A stretch of 64,000 bases of DNA from Phormidesmis priestleyi ULC007 (GCF_001895925.1 NZ_MPPI01000014.1:1-64000), one strand, 5' to 3'; positions 44,506-52,565 are shown, counted from the first letter of the stretch. Notes: generated by a model from the sequence alone, not told the origin. Numbers and translations: made by a program.

Positions 44506-46278
44506 ATGGCAAAGGTCGCATTGTTAATTGGCGTTAGTGAGTATGAGCCTGGATTAAATCCCCTCCCTAGTGCTGCAAAAGATATTAAAGCGATGCAGCA
44601 GGTTTTGCAGCATCCAGAGATGGGTAACTTCACTGCATCAGATATTAGAGTCCTAGAGAATCCTGATTGCCAAGCAATGGAAGAGGCGATCGAAACGCTG
44701 TTTGCTAGCCGTAAAAAAGATGACTTGGTATTACTCTTTTTTTCGGGTCATGGCATTAAAGATGACCAAGGTAGACTTTACCTATCCAATGCTAAAACTC
44801 GTACGAATCAAGAAGGGCTTGTTCGCTCAACAGCAGTGCCCGCCAGTATCGTGCAGGAAAGTATGACTAGAAGCCGCTCTAAACGGCAGGTTGTCATTCT
44901 AGATTGTTGTTTCAGTGGCGCATTTGCTGAGGGAATGTTGGCGAAAGATGATGGTTCTGTTGATATTAACTCCCAGCTAGGCGGTGAAGGTCGGGCAATT
45001 CTTACCTCTTCCACGTCAACCCAATATTCTTTTGAGCAACAGGGTTCAGACCTATCTGTCTACACCCGCTATCTGATCGAAGGAATTGAAACAGGAGCCG
45101 CTGATCAGGATAACGATGGTTCCATTTCAATCGATGAGCTACACGAATATGCTAAACGCAAGGTGCAAGAAACGGCTCCAGCAATGAAGCCAGAAATCTA
45201 CGCTGTTAAAGAAGGCTTCAAAATTCTGCTTGCTAAAGCGTCTCTTGGTGATCCAAAACTCAGATACCGTAAAGATGTTGAGCATTTTGCCAGTCGGGGT
45301 GAAATTTCAGAAATCGCCCGAATGGGCTTGGAAGCCAAAAGAGCAAAATTAGGCTTATTACCAGAGGAAGGGGCTGCAATCGAAGCCGAGGTTGTTAAGC
45401 CTTACCAGGAATATAAGCAAAGCTTGCGGCAATATGAACAAGAGTTCAATAATGCAGTTAAACGTCAATTTCCTTTCAGTAGCGAGACTCGCAGTGATTT
45501 GAAGTATTTTCAACAGGCTTTAGGGCTTAGAGATGAGGACGTTGCACCAATTGAGGCGAAACTTAATCCAATTGTAAAACCTGAGCCAGTTCCCAATCCC
45601 TCAAACTCAAAGCCTTCTTCCAAACGCGGTGGTTGGCTGGTCGGATTGAGCCTAATTAGCACTTTGACTGTGGCAACCGGAGCATTCTTTTGGACACAGT
45701 TGCTGCTAAGACCAAAAGTCTCCATTACGCCACCCCAAAAAACAGCAGTCATCACTCCGCCAGATGTACCAAAGATCCCAGTAGTCACTACTCCACTAGA
45801 TGTACCCAAAAACCCAGTAGTCACCACTCCGCCAGATGTACTAAAGACCCCAGTAGTCCGCATTACGCCAGATGTACCAAAGACCATTGATTGCAAAGAA
45901 CAACTAGCAAGTAAGCTTGGTCGTTATGAAGGAAAAGCTATAATCCAAAACTCTTCACCACCTGGAAAGTCAGGGAGATTTATCATAGACATCGACATCA
46001 AGCCCGATAGTAAGAATTTATGTAAGTGGATAGCTGAAGTTCAAGAGTTTTATCCCCTTAAAGGGGGAGGTATTCTTAGCAGTCCGGTTGACCCTAAATC
46101 GAAGCAGCCAGTAATTTTGACGGGAAGCTTAGGTGACCCAGGTGAACGTAAAGCTTGGAATGTTGTAATGAAGATTAGTATCGACGGAAATCGTATTAGT
46201 GGTTCCTCAGTGTGGACACCACCGAGCGGCGTAGGAGGCATAACATACGAAGAAAAATTTGAAGCAACAAAATCTTAA
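44506..46278 (+). CDS. Membrane-spanning caspase-like (C14) protease
   Basis: Protein of 590 residues. The N-terminal caspase domain (1-235) has the catalytic His in LLFFSGHGIKDD and Cys in VVILDCCFSGAF. An EF-hand-like loop, DQDNDGSISIDEL, fits the calcium-binding pattern exactly. Next is a helical module (about 245-355) with two copies of LGLxxE(E/D)xxxIExxV. A membrane helix follows (about 373-395). Then come four tandem 12-residue repeats based on PVVTTPxDVPKx, and a C-terminal beta-rich domain of about 125 residues, presumably on the other side of the membrane. It is likely translated with the EACC1-like gene. A death or defence effector controlled by signal input is the natural guess. 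Confidence 0.88.
   Translation: MAKVALLIGVSEYEPGLNPLPSAAKDIKAMQQVLQHPEMGNFTASDIRVLENPDCQAMEEAIETLFASRKKDDLVLLFFSGHGIKDDQGRLYLSNAKTRTNQEGLVRSTAVPASIVQESMTRSRSKRQVVILDCCFSGAFAEGMLAKDDGSVDINSQLGGEGRAILTSSTSTQYSFEQQGSDLSVYTRYLIEGIETGAADQDNDGSISIDELHEYAKRKVQETAPAMKPEIYAVKEGFKILLAKASLGDPKLRYRKDVEHFASRGEISEIARMGLEAKRAKLGLLPEEGAAIEAEVVKPYQEYKQSLRQYEQEFNNAVKRQFPFSSETRSDLKYFQQALGLRDEDVAPIEAKLNPIVKPEPVPNPSNSKPSSKRGGWLVGLSLISTLTVATGAFFWTQLLLRPKVSITPPQKTAVITPPDVPKIPVVTTPLDVPKNPVVTTPPDVLKTPVVRITPDVPKTIDCKEQLASKLGRYEGKAIIQNSSPPGKSGRFIIDIDIKPDSKNLCKWIAEVQEFYPLKGGGILSSPVDPKSKQPVILTGSLGDPGERKAWNVVMKISIDGNRISGSSVWTPPSGVGGITYEEKFEATKS
45742..45885 (+). repeat. Four 36-bp tandem repeats inside the caspase-like gene
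   Basis: Units start at 45742, 45778, 45814 and 45850, each encoding 12 residues of the form xVxTPxDVPKx. They form a Pro/Val linker between the membrane helix and the C-terminal domain. The number of units could vary between strains. Confidence 0.8.
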
Positions 46279-46293
46279 CCAAATCTTTTCAAC

Positions 46294-46346
46294 GCGATCG
46301 CACTTGAGCCAATTATGCAGGAGCGATCGTCGTTGGCAGAGAAGGG
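46294..46346. repeat. Direct repeat, left copy, flanking xisI-xisH
   Basis: The 32 bases at 46315-46346 match 47272-47303 at 31 positions, and weaker similarity extends to the left (a shared GCGATCGCACT) and into the following 30 bases. The two copies enclose xisI and the xisH remnant, suggesting movement or duplication of this cassette. Confidence 0.75.
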
Positions 46347-46366
46347 GCAATGCTTCCAAGCAGAGG

Positions 46367-46702
46367 CTACACCACTGCATATCCTGTCTGTGATCGAATC
46401 TCAGGGGAGTGAAAAGCCAGCACAATGCGGTCTTTGGGAATGCTTGCAGCTACGAGGTCTTCGGTGATGCCGCGATCGATGCCATCATGATGTATCCAAA
46501 GTTTGCCACTGCGAATTTCGGCATGGAAAACCAAACTATGGATTCGTCTCTTACCCTCCCAGCCTTCATTGATCACCATAAAATGATTGCGGTCTTCGCT
46601 CACGATCACGGTGCTAGTGATGCGATCGGGCTTGTTCATCAGCAGAGCCTGTTCTGACAATGATTTATACAAGATATCACGGTATTTATCTATCCTATCC
46701 AT
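46367..46702 (-). CDS. xisI: XisI, fdxN-element excision controlling factor
   Basis: Protein of 111 residues, the usual XisI length. MDRIDKYRDILYKSLSEQAL opens it, then VINEGWEGKRRIHSLVFHAE and LWIHHDGIDRGITEDLVAAS, and the ending IVLAFHSPEIRSQTGYAV is the family's conserved C-terminus. XisH and XisI were first described as needed for excision of the fdxN element in Anabaena, but homologues are abundant in cyanobacteria without that element. Its start codon overlaps the end of the xisH remnant, which is damaged. Confidence 0.92.
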   Translation of the reverse strand: MDRIDKYRDILYKSLSEQALLMNKPDRITSTVIVSEDRNHFMVINEGWEGKRRIHSLVFHAEIRSGKLWIHHDGIDRGITEDLVAASIPKDRIVLAFHSPEIRSQTGYAVV

Positions 46703-47105
46703 TGAGTAATGACCTCCCGAACTTCATCAAAAATCAAAACTTTGATGTGACGTTTTCTGAGCGGAATTTGCACAATTGGCTCAGAAAAAAGGTGAGATAA
46801 ATTCCCTCTCAAACCGCTAAGTAAAGAACGCGCTCTGGATACTCCTCAGCAATGATATCTTCGTAGAGAATGTACTGCCCAAGGGCATTTTCTACATCCT
46901 TGACTGGCGATGAGCTGATGAAGCTCTTCACCCCTACAGCGATTTTTTGGTTACCACGATCGGCAATCAACAGTTTTTCAGCACCCAAATCAACATAGAG
47001 ATCCCGTTCACCGATTGCCAAAGTCAGGGGATCGTCAGTAATCGTCCAGCCATCTTTGATCAGGGCAGTTTTAACGGTGTCGTGATAGAGGTCTTTAGCG
47101 GGCAT
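46690..47105 (-). pseudogene. xisH: XisH, broken by a stop codon and a frameshift
   Basis: The N-terminal part reads MPAKDLYHDTVKTALIKDGW, then LYVDLGAEKLLIADRGNQKI and GQYILYEDIIAEEYPERVLY, typical of XisH. The frame then ends at TGA (46806-46808) directly after LAV. The C-terminus is still present in another frame as IPLRKRHIKVLIFDEVREVI ending TQWIG at 46690, overlapping the xisI start. One base missing from a T run (six T, 46785-46790) restores the frame, and TGA is one substitution from a serine codon. Two independent lesions make a sequencing error unlikely, so the xisHI pair is decaying. Confidence 0.85.
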
Positions 47106-47252
47106 AGAGCAGAACTGAGTCATTCCTTCTACTGTAAATCATGGCTCTATCTTGGGGATAATTGAGAGTACAAGTACTCTCAGGAAAACTCTGGAAGAGT
47201 ATGAAACTTTCTCGATTTTGACATCATTACCCCATGCTCTTGATGCCACCAT

Positions 47253-47303
47253 GCGATCGCACTCGCAAGTCATGCAAGAGCGATCGTCGTTGGCAGAGAA
47301 GGG
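47253..47303. repeat. Direct repeat, right copy, flanking xisI-xisH
   Basis: Partner of 46294-46346; the core 47272-47303 differs at one base of 32. It lies between the xisH start and xth. The surrounding 300 bases (47106-47406) hold no other gene that I can support. Confidence 0.75.
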
Positions 47304-47406
47304 AGCGATCGCTTACGGTGAAGCTACTCACTCGTTCAAATGCTAATAGAGATTTAGAGCTTTTTCCAGTACGCTAGTCCCTATTGCTGCTGGACTTAAG
47401 GGCACT

Positions 47407-48201
47407 ATGAAAATTGCTACGTGGAATGTTAACTCGGTGAGAACTCGACTAGAACAAGTTGTGGGATGGTTGCAAGACAATCCGATCGATGTGTTGTGTC
47501 TTCAAGAAACCAAAGTTGTCGATGAGAGTTTTCCGCGATCGGCGTTCACCGACCTCAACTATCAGGTTTATGCGTTTGGGCAAAAAAGCTATAACGGCGT
47601 GGCGTTGATTAGCCGATCGCCGCTTTCGGATGTCAATGTGGGTTTTGGAGCGGTCTTACCAGAAAGCGTTGTCGGTGATTTAGATGAACAAAAACGGGTG
47701 ATTACTGGAGTTTTAGACGGCGTTCGAGTGGTTAATCTCTATGTCCCGAATGGGTCATCGGTTGGCAGCGATAAATACCTTTATAAGCTTCACTGGCTTA
47801 AGGTTTTGCGAGAATATTTAGAGGTTTTGCTGCAACAGTCGCAGAATTTGTTGGTGTGTGGTGACTTCAATGTTGCGCTGGAAGACTTGGATATTCACGA
47901 TCCTAAAGGGCGCGAAAAGCAGGTGATGGCGACCGACGCTGAACGAGCAGCCCTGCGTCACGTTCTCGATTTGGGCTTGTCGGATGTGTTTCGCAAATTC
48001 AATCAAGAAGGCGGACAGTTTAGCTGGTGGGATTATCGAACCGGGGCGTTTCGTCGCAATGCGGGCTGGCGAATTGACCATCACTACGCCACGCCTGATT
48101 TATATGAACGATCGATCGCCTGCACGATCGATACGGCTCCTCGCAAGCTGACTCAACCGAGCGATCATACGCCAGTGATCGTCGAACTTTCGCTAAGTTA
48201 G
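47407..48201 (+). CDS. xth: Exodeoxyribonuclease III
   Basis: AP endonuclease/3'-5' exonuclease of base excision repair, 264 residues. MKIATWNVNSVRTRLEQVVG, then VLCLQETKVVDESFP with the metal-binding Glu, LLVCGDFNVALEDLDIHDP, and FSWWDYRTGAFRRNAGWRID with the final SDHTPVIVEL are all conserved EEP-fold motifs. An SDR gene follows after 26 bases on the same strand. Confidence 0.96.
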   Translation: MKIATWNVNSVRTRLEQVVGWLQDNPIDVLCLQETKVVDESFPRSAFTDLNYQVYAFGQKSYNGVALISRSPLSDVNVGFGAVLPESVVGDLDEQKRVITGVLDGVRVVNLYVPNGSSVGSDKYLYKLHWLKVLREYLEVLLQQSQNLLVCGDFNVALEDLDIHDPKGREKQVMATDAERAALRHVLDLGLSDVFRKFNQEGGQFSWWDYRTGAFRRNAGWRIDHHYATPDLYERSIACTIDTAPRKLTQPSDHTPVIVELSLS

Positions 48202-48227
48202 TTAAGGAAGTATCGCGGTTCAAATCT

Positions 48228-49097
48228 ATGTATTTAGTGACTGGGGCAACGGGTGGGTTAGGTCGTCGGATTGTCAGACTTCTACGAGAGCGAGAGTTGT
48301 CGGTGCGATCGTTGGTGCGGCTGATGTCAAACTACGCCGAGCTTGAGCATCGCGGCTCTGAGGTTTTTATTGGGGATTTGTCTCGTGAACGGGATGTCCA
48401 GAAAGCCGTGCAAGGTGTGCAGTATGTGATTAGCGCTCATGGCGGTGAGGCTGAAGCGATTAACTATCGTGCCAATATTGACCTGATCGATCACGCAAAG
48501 GCGGCAGGCGTTGCTCATTTTGTATTTATTTCAGTGTTGGGAGTTGATCGCGGCTATGAAGATGCGCCTGTCTTTAAAGCAAAACGCGAGGTCGAAAAAT
48601 ATCTACAGACCAGTGGGTTGAATTACACGATTCTGCGCCCTTCAGGATTTGCCTCTAACTTATTGCCGTTAGCAGAGCAGTTTCGACGCACCGGAATTTA
48701 TCTATTGATTGGCGATCCTCAGAGTCGCACCTCGATTGTCAGCACTGATGACTTGGCAAAAATTGCGATCGAGTCCGTCTCTCTAGAAGCCGCGCGTAAT
48801 CAAATTCTGTCGGTGGGCGGGGCAGAAATATTGCAACGTCAAGAGATTCCTCGCATCTTTGGGCGAATTTTTAATCGAGAACCCACTATCATTAATCCGC
48901 CTCTACTCGCCTTTGATGCGACTCGGAGTTTGGTCGGTTTGCTCAATCCTAAAGGTCAAGAATCATTGGGGACTTTAAGAGCACTCCTCGCCAACGAGTT
49001 TTTCTGCACACCTGCTGAAACTGAGCGCATTGAATCGCTCTTTAACCTGAAGCTAGAAACGCTAGAAAGCTTTTTGAGACGATATTTGAGCGTTTAA
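48228..49097 (+). CDS. Atypical SDR, NmrA-like NAD(P)-binding protein
   Basis: Rossmann-fold protein of 289 residues. The dinucleotide site is LVTGATGGLGRRIVRLLRER at the start; VAHFVFISVLGVDRGYEDAP and LNYTILRPSGFASNLLPLAE fit the atypical SDR/NmrA group related to Ycf39-type proteins. The usual catalytic YxxxK is replaced by FKAKREVEKYL, so it may bind without catalysis. Substrate unknown. A related YcfA39-like role in photosystem assembly is possible but unproven. Confidence 0.83.
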   Translation: MYLVTGATGGLGRRIVRLLRERELSVRSLVRLMSNYAELEHRGSEVFIGDLSRERDVQKAVQGVQYVISAHGGEAEAINYRANIDLIDHAKAAGVAHFVFISVLGVDRGYEDAPVFKAKREVEKYLQTSGLNYTILRPSGFASNLLPLAEQFRRTGIYLLIGDPQSRTSIVSTDDLAKIAIESVSLEAARNQILSVGGAEILQRQEIPRIFGRIFNREPTIINPPLLAFDATRSLVGLLNPKGQESLGTLRALLANEFFCTPAETERIESLFNLKLETLESFLRRYLSV

Positions 49098-49099
49098 TT

Positions 49100-49861
49100 C
49101 TAGATTCCGATCGCCCATCCTAAACTCATTGCGACGATCGCGCCAATCAGCGTATTGAAGACATTCACGACTTCGTTCGTCATCCAATCAAAATCTGATT
49201 GTAATGTTGCGCCGATGACGCTTTCTAGATTCGTCGCGATGAACGCTGCCACGATGCACAGCCCAATCCCGATCGGGCTAATCATTCCGACTGCCCACGC
49301 GACGACTGCGATGGCGATCGAGGCCACAATTCCTGCTAGGGTGCCTTCTAAGCTAACCGCTCCTTCCGTTCCGCTGAGCACGGGTTTTAGAGTCGTGATC
49401 AAAAAAGTCCGTTTGCCGTAAGCTTTGCCGACCTCACTGGCGCAGGTGTCTGAAAGTTTTGTGCAGAAGCTTGCCACATATCCCAACAACAGCAAAGGAA
49501 TAAATTTCTCGCCTTGACCGACGAGTGAAATGAGCAGAACGCCTAACGCGCAGACGGTGGCGATCAGTGCCGATCCCCAAACGTTTTCCGGCCCGCGTGC
49601 GCCCGATCGTTTCTCGGCAATGCCCATCGCTTCTTTTTGCGCTTTGCCGACAAAGGTGATGCCCGACCCCACTAAGAAGTAGAACCCGACCACGAGATAA
49701 CCTTGCCATCCCAGACTGCCCCAGACAATCACACCCAAAATCCAGGCGTGAAAGATGCCTGCCGGAGTCAGGAGTTTTTTAGGAGCAAGCCACACGATCG
49801 CCAGCAAAACGGTGTTGAGTCCGATCGCAACTAACCAAGGAATTAGGGAGGGTGACAGCAT
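49100..49861 (-). CDS. DUF92/TIGR00297 membrane protein, phytyl-phosphate kinase (VTE6)-like
   Basis: Integral membrane protein of 253 residues with about seven helices. LTPAGIFHAWILGVIVWGSL, then KRSGARGPENVWGSALIATV and KLSDTCASEVGKAYGKRTFL are the conserved loops of the family. The cyanobacterial and plant homologue VTE6 is a phytyl-phosphate kinase that recycles phytol from chlorophyll to tocopherol. The frame opens with TTG at 49867; the ATG at 49861 is preferred. Convergent with the SDR gene, 2 bases apart. Confidence 0.87.
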   Translation of the reverse strand: MLSPSLIPWLVAIGLNTVLLAIVWLAPKKLLTPAGIFHAWILGVIVWGSLGWQGYLVVGFYFLVGSGITFVGKAQKEAMGIAEKRSGARGPENVWGSALIATVCALGVLLISLVGQGEKFIPLLLLGYVASFCTKLSDTCASEVGKAYGKRTFLITTLKPVLSGTEGAVSLEGTLAGIVASIAIAVVAWAVGMISPIGIGLCIVAAFIATNLESVIGATLQSDFDWMTNEVVNVFNTLIGAIVAMSLGWAIGI

Positions 49862-49916
49862 CAGCAAGCCCAGAAATTCGCCATAATTTATTCTGACACC
49901 TAACCTTCCTAATCCT

Positions 49917-50348
49917 ATGTCTCCTACCCTTTTTCACCTCACCTTTCCCATCACAGATATTGCTCAGACAAAGGAATTTTATGTGAATGGATTGGGGTGC
50001 CAATTAGGTCGAGAAAATTCTCAGGCTGTGATTCTCGATCTGTATGGTCATCAACTGGTTGCCCACATGACCGATGAGCCATTAACACCCCAAAAGGGTA
50101 TCTACCCCAGACATTTTGGGCTAGTTTTTACTGATGAAACAGACTGGAAAGCTTTGTTAGAGAGGGTGCAGAGCAAGCAACTGGCACTTTATCAGCAGCC
50201 AAAACAGCGCTTTGTTGGAACGCCGTTAGAACATCGAACTTTCTTTCTATCTGATCCGTTCGATAACTTGATGGAGTTCAAATTTTATGCTCATCAATCG
50301 GCTATTTTTGGCGATCGTGACTATGCCCAAATCGGCGATCGCGTCTGA
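49917..50348 (+). CDS. VOC-family (glyoxalase/dioxygenase fold) protein
   Basis: Protein of 143 residues with paired beta-alpha-beta-beta-beta modules. FHLTFPITDIAQTKEFYVNG opens it, with the first metal-position His in that strand; then HQLVAHMTDEP, HFGLVFTDETDW and FFLSDPFDNLMEFKFY with a final Glu. The pattern of possible metal ligands (His, His, Glu) is kept. Substrate unknown. Divergent from the VTE6-like gene. Confidence 0.88.
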   Translation: MSPTLFHLTFPITDIAQTKEFYVNGLGCQLGRENSQAVILDLYGHQLVAHMTDEPLTPQKGIYPRHFGLVFTDETDWKALLERVQSKQLALYQQPKQRFVGTPLEHRTFFLSDPFDNLMEFKFYAHQSAIFGDRDYAQIGDRV

Positions 50349-50369
50349 GAAACACATCCTTCAGCTTTT

Positions 50370-50966
50370 TTACACAGGTTCTCGCAGTGCATTTGCCACA
50401 GTTTGCAGTCCTCTAGGGTCTTGCACCATCCAGGCGTGAAGCGGCACGTTGACTTGAATGTCTCGCCCCACCTGCAATTGAGAACTGGTTGCTGGCACAA
50501 TCATCAAATCCATCGGTGTCCAAATCGAAGTGAAGTTTAGTTTCTCTAACATCAGGACATCTCGATTGAGATCGTTTAAAAAAGAACTGTTAGGACGCAT
50601 TTGTATACAGCCCGGACGTTGAGATAGGTGAGCGGTCAACGTGCCGTTGTGAGGCGAGGAAATTGTAATGAAACGCTGGACGCGATCGAGTCCTCCTAAT
50701 CGCTGCACATAATAGCGGCTAACGATCCCACCCATGCTGAAGCCAATCAGATCAAAGGGCTGCTGGTTAGGCAAAGTTAACTCAATATAGGTCTCAAGCT
50801 GCTGGGCGAGACGATCGAGTTCATAATCTCCGTTTGAGGGAATGAGATCAAGGCTATGCACCACCCAACCATGCTTTTGCAAATAAGTGGTCATGGGTTT
50901 AAAGATGGCGTTGGTGTCGGTCAGCCCATGCACCAACACAACAGGATTAAGCTGTGAGGAATTCAT
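50370..50966 (-). CDS. Lipase-like alpha/beta hydrolase
   Basis: Protein of 198 residues. The oxyanion region PVVLVHGLTDTNAIFKPMTT and the nucleophile elbow LIGFSMGGIVSRYYVQRLGG (GxSxG) match the triacylglycerol lipase/EstA-type group. A catalytic His candidate is in NVPLHAWMVQDPRG. No signal peptide, so probably cytoplasmic. Substrate unknown. It stands alone and is convergent with the VOC gene. Confidence 0.87.
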   Translation of the reverse strand: MNSSQLNPVVLVHGLTDTNAIFKPMTTYLQKHGWVVHSLDLIPSNGDYELDRLAQQLETYIELTLPNQQPFDLIGFSMGGIVSRYYVQRLGGLDRVQRFITISSPHNGTLTAHLSQRPGCIQMRPNSSFLNDLNRDVLMLEKLNFTSIWTPMDLMIVPATSSQLQVGRDIQVNVPLHAWMVQDPRGLQTVANALREPV

Positions 50967-51077
50967 TCGTTAAAAAGAACTGCGGATCTCTAGCTTAACG
51001 GGGCACGATCGCGGCTGGATGTCGATCGAGGACAGACTGTGAAACGTCTCTCAAACCGCTGATCGGCTTTTCTAAAA

Positions 51078-51171
51078 ATCGTGAATTAAATTAAGACCAG
51101 AATCTGCGTACGGGCATGGCACTGCCGTGCCCATTAACCTTGCAATTAACCGATATTATTTAATTCACGAT
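51078..51171. repeat. Miniature repeat (type B) with perfect 14-bp terminal inverted repeats
   Basis: ATCGTGAATTAAAT (51078-51091) and ATTTAATTCACGAT (51158-51171) are exact complements. The interior has a near-perfect hairpin at 51112-51132 (GGGCATGGCA and TGCCGTGCCC around one C). Its right end is 2 bases from the TPR gene's stop codon. The interior is repeated, on the other strand, at 24133-24184. A non-autonomous mobile element is the simplest reading. Confidence 0.75.
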
Positions 51172-51173
51172 CC

Positions 51174-52127
51174 TTAGTTTTTCTCGCTTTTCTCCATCTC
51201 ACTCTTATCCGCAGGGGCAGCACTCGGAGCCGGACTTGCCTCTGACTTCGGAGCCGAAAAAGGAGGCGGACTTTCTGCGCTAGAGCTACTCGGCGCACTC
51301 GAAGGCGCAGTTGCCGTACCCGGTGGAGCAACACTTGCCGCTTTCTGAATCTGGTCTTTATATTGAGCGGGTGCTAGAGAAACCGCCGTATCGAATAGGG
51401 GTTTTGCCTCATCTGTTTTGCCCTGTGCTTTGAGCACCAATGCCTTACCAAACACAGGCTGAAAGTCTTGCTTGTTGCCCTTAATCGCTTCGTCAAAAAC
51501 ACTAACTGCCTCGCTGTAACGCTTTTGAGATGCAAACACCCGACCCAGCAAAACTTGAACTGCCGTCACATCGACGCTACCAGCTTGATTCTGATTGGCT
51601 TTAGGCGCAGTTTTGAGGGTATCTTGCAACATACCGATCGCCGCTTCGGGTCGTTGCTGCTCAATTAGCAACCCGGCTAACCCTTGCAAGGCATTCAGGT
51701 CGCCCGGTCTTGCATTTAAAATATTGCGATAGGCTTGGGCGGCTCCCTCTTTATCTCCAGTTTGCTGCTTTGCTTGGGCAAGCAACACCGCATACTCGCT
51801 TTGATTAGGGTTGAGCTTTGCCAGCTTTTCGAGCGGCTCGATCGCGCCTTTAATGTCTGTTAGCCTCAGCCGTGCTTCTAGCAACCCTCGTAGAGCAGTC
51901 TGGTTTTCTGGCTCTCGCTTGAGCACTTCTTCATAGCCTCTCGCCTGAGCCTCAATATCTGCCTTTTTCGCTTCGACTGACTGCGTGGGGCTAGGAGTCG
52001 CAGCCGCGTTTTTTTGAGGGGTGAACGTCGCACTGATTAGAGGAATAATTGAGACCCCTAACAGACCGATCGTTGCAATGATCAACACCACGTTCAACAG
52101 CCAACGATTCTTCCGCTTTTCAGTCAC
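51174..52127 (-). CDS. Membrane-anchored tetratricopeptide-repeat protein
   Basis: Protein of 317 residues. An N-terminal membrane helix (about 10-30, LNVVLIIATIGLLGVSIIPL) anchors it; about five TPR-like helix pairs follow (residues 50-245, for example AQARGYEEVLKREPENQTAL and EGAAQAYRNILNARPGDLNA). The C-terminal 65 residues are rich in Pro, Ser and Ala with a charged end. It probably scaffolds a complex at the membrane; partner unknown. The start is GTG (52125-52127), preceded by GAGG. A miniature repeat touches its 3' end. Confidence 0.85.
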   Translation of the reverse strand: MTEKRKNRWLLNVVLIIATIGLLGVSIIPLISATFTPQKNAAATPSPTQSVEAKKADIEAQARGYEEVLKREPENQTALRGLLEARLRLTDIKGAIEPLEKLAKLNPNQSEYAVLLAQAKQQTGDKEGAAQAYRNILNARPGDLNALQGLAGLLIEQQRPEAAIGMLQDTLKTAPKANQNQAGSVDVTAVQVLLGRVFASQKRYSEAVSVFDEAIKGNKQDFQPVFGKALVLKAQGKTDEAKPLFDTAVSLAPAQYKDQIQKAASVAPPGTATAPSSAPSSSSAESPPPFSAPKSEASPAPSAAPADKSEMEKSEKN

Positions 52128-52187
52128 AAGATTGCCTCGAATTCTACAGCGTATTTAATATAGTCTGTCAGACTGGCGATCGACGAT

Positions 52188-52226
52188 AAAAAACGGGCAA
52201 TAGACAAACATTTCTCTACTACCCGT
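52188..52226 (-). terminator. Rho-independent terminator of the 104-residue membrane protein gene
   Basis: Read on the minus strand, ACGGGTAGTAG (52226-52216) pairs with CTATTGCCCGT (52203-52193) across a 12-base loop, and six T follow. It lies about 25 bases after the stop codon at 52251. Confidence 0.88.
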
Positions 52227-52250
52227 CGGGAATGCACGATCGTTGCTTGG

Positions 52251-52565
52251 CTAACTCACTGCTTGAGGAGATTGCTGACTAGTCGATGCCGCAGACATCG
52301 CAGCTTGCGGTTTTTCAGCAGGGTCTACTTGTGACAACTCAATGTGGTTGAGCAGCGTCGTCACAAACGAGAATAGTAAGAATGGTAAAGACAGCACCAA
52401 CACAAGCCCAACTGTTGCGAGTGCATAGACCGGACGACTCGCGCCCATCATTGCCATTGCTGCCGCCAAACTGATAAAAATTACAATCAGCCAAACCATG
52501 ATCTGACCGTAAACATCCCCAAATGAGAGGGTGCACACAACTCGATATTTTTGCAGGTTATTCAT
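52251..52565 (-). CDS. Small membrane protein of unknown function
   Basis: Protein of 104 residues with two hydrophobic helices (MVWLIVIFISLAAAMAMMGA and LATVGLVLVLSLPFLLFSFV) and a polar Ala/Ser/Gln-rich tail. No family recognised. The frame is open to 52625, but the ATG at 52565 (MNNLQKYRVV) is the natural start. A clear terminator follows it, so it is a separate transcription unit from the downstream TPR gene. Confidence 0.7.
   Translation of the reverse strand: MNNLQKYRVVCTLSFGDVYGQIMVWLIVIFISLAAAMAMMGASRPVYALATVGLVLVLSLPFLLFSFVTTLLNHIELSQVDPAEKPQAAMSAASTSQQSPQAVS

Noticed and set aside
45742-45885. Possible CRISPR-like array
   Set aside because: The 36-bp units are directly contiguous with no spacers and lie in a coding frame.
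45510-45896. Antisense frame with Gly/Thr repeats inside the caspase gene
   Set aside because: It is the mirror of the 36-bp tandem repeats; the sense strand has the coherent domain structure.
47152-47346. Open frame of 64 codons between xisH and xth
   Set aside because: It runs through the right direct repeat and HIP1-type sequence and has no recognisable protein pattern.
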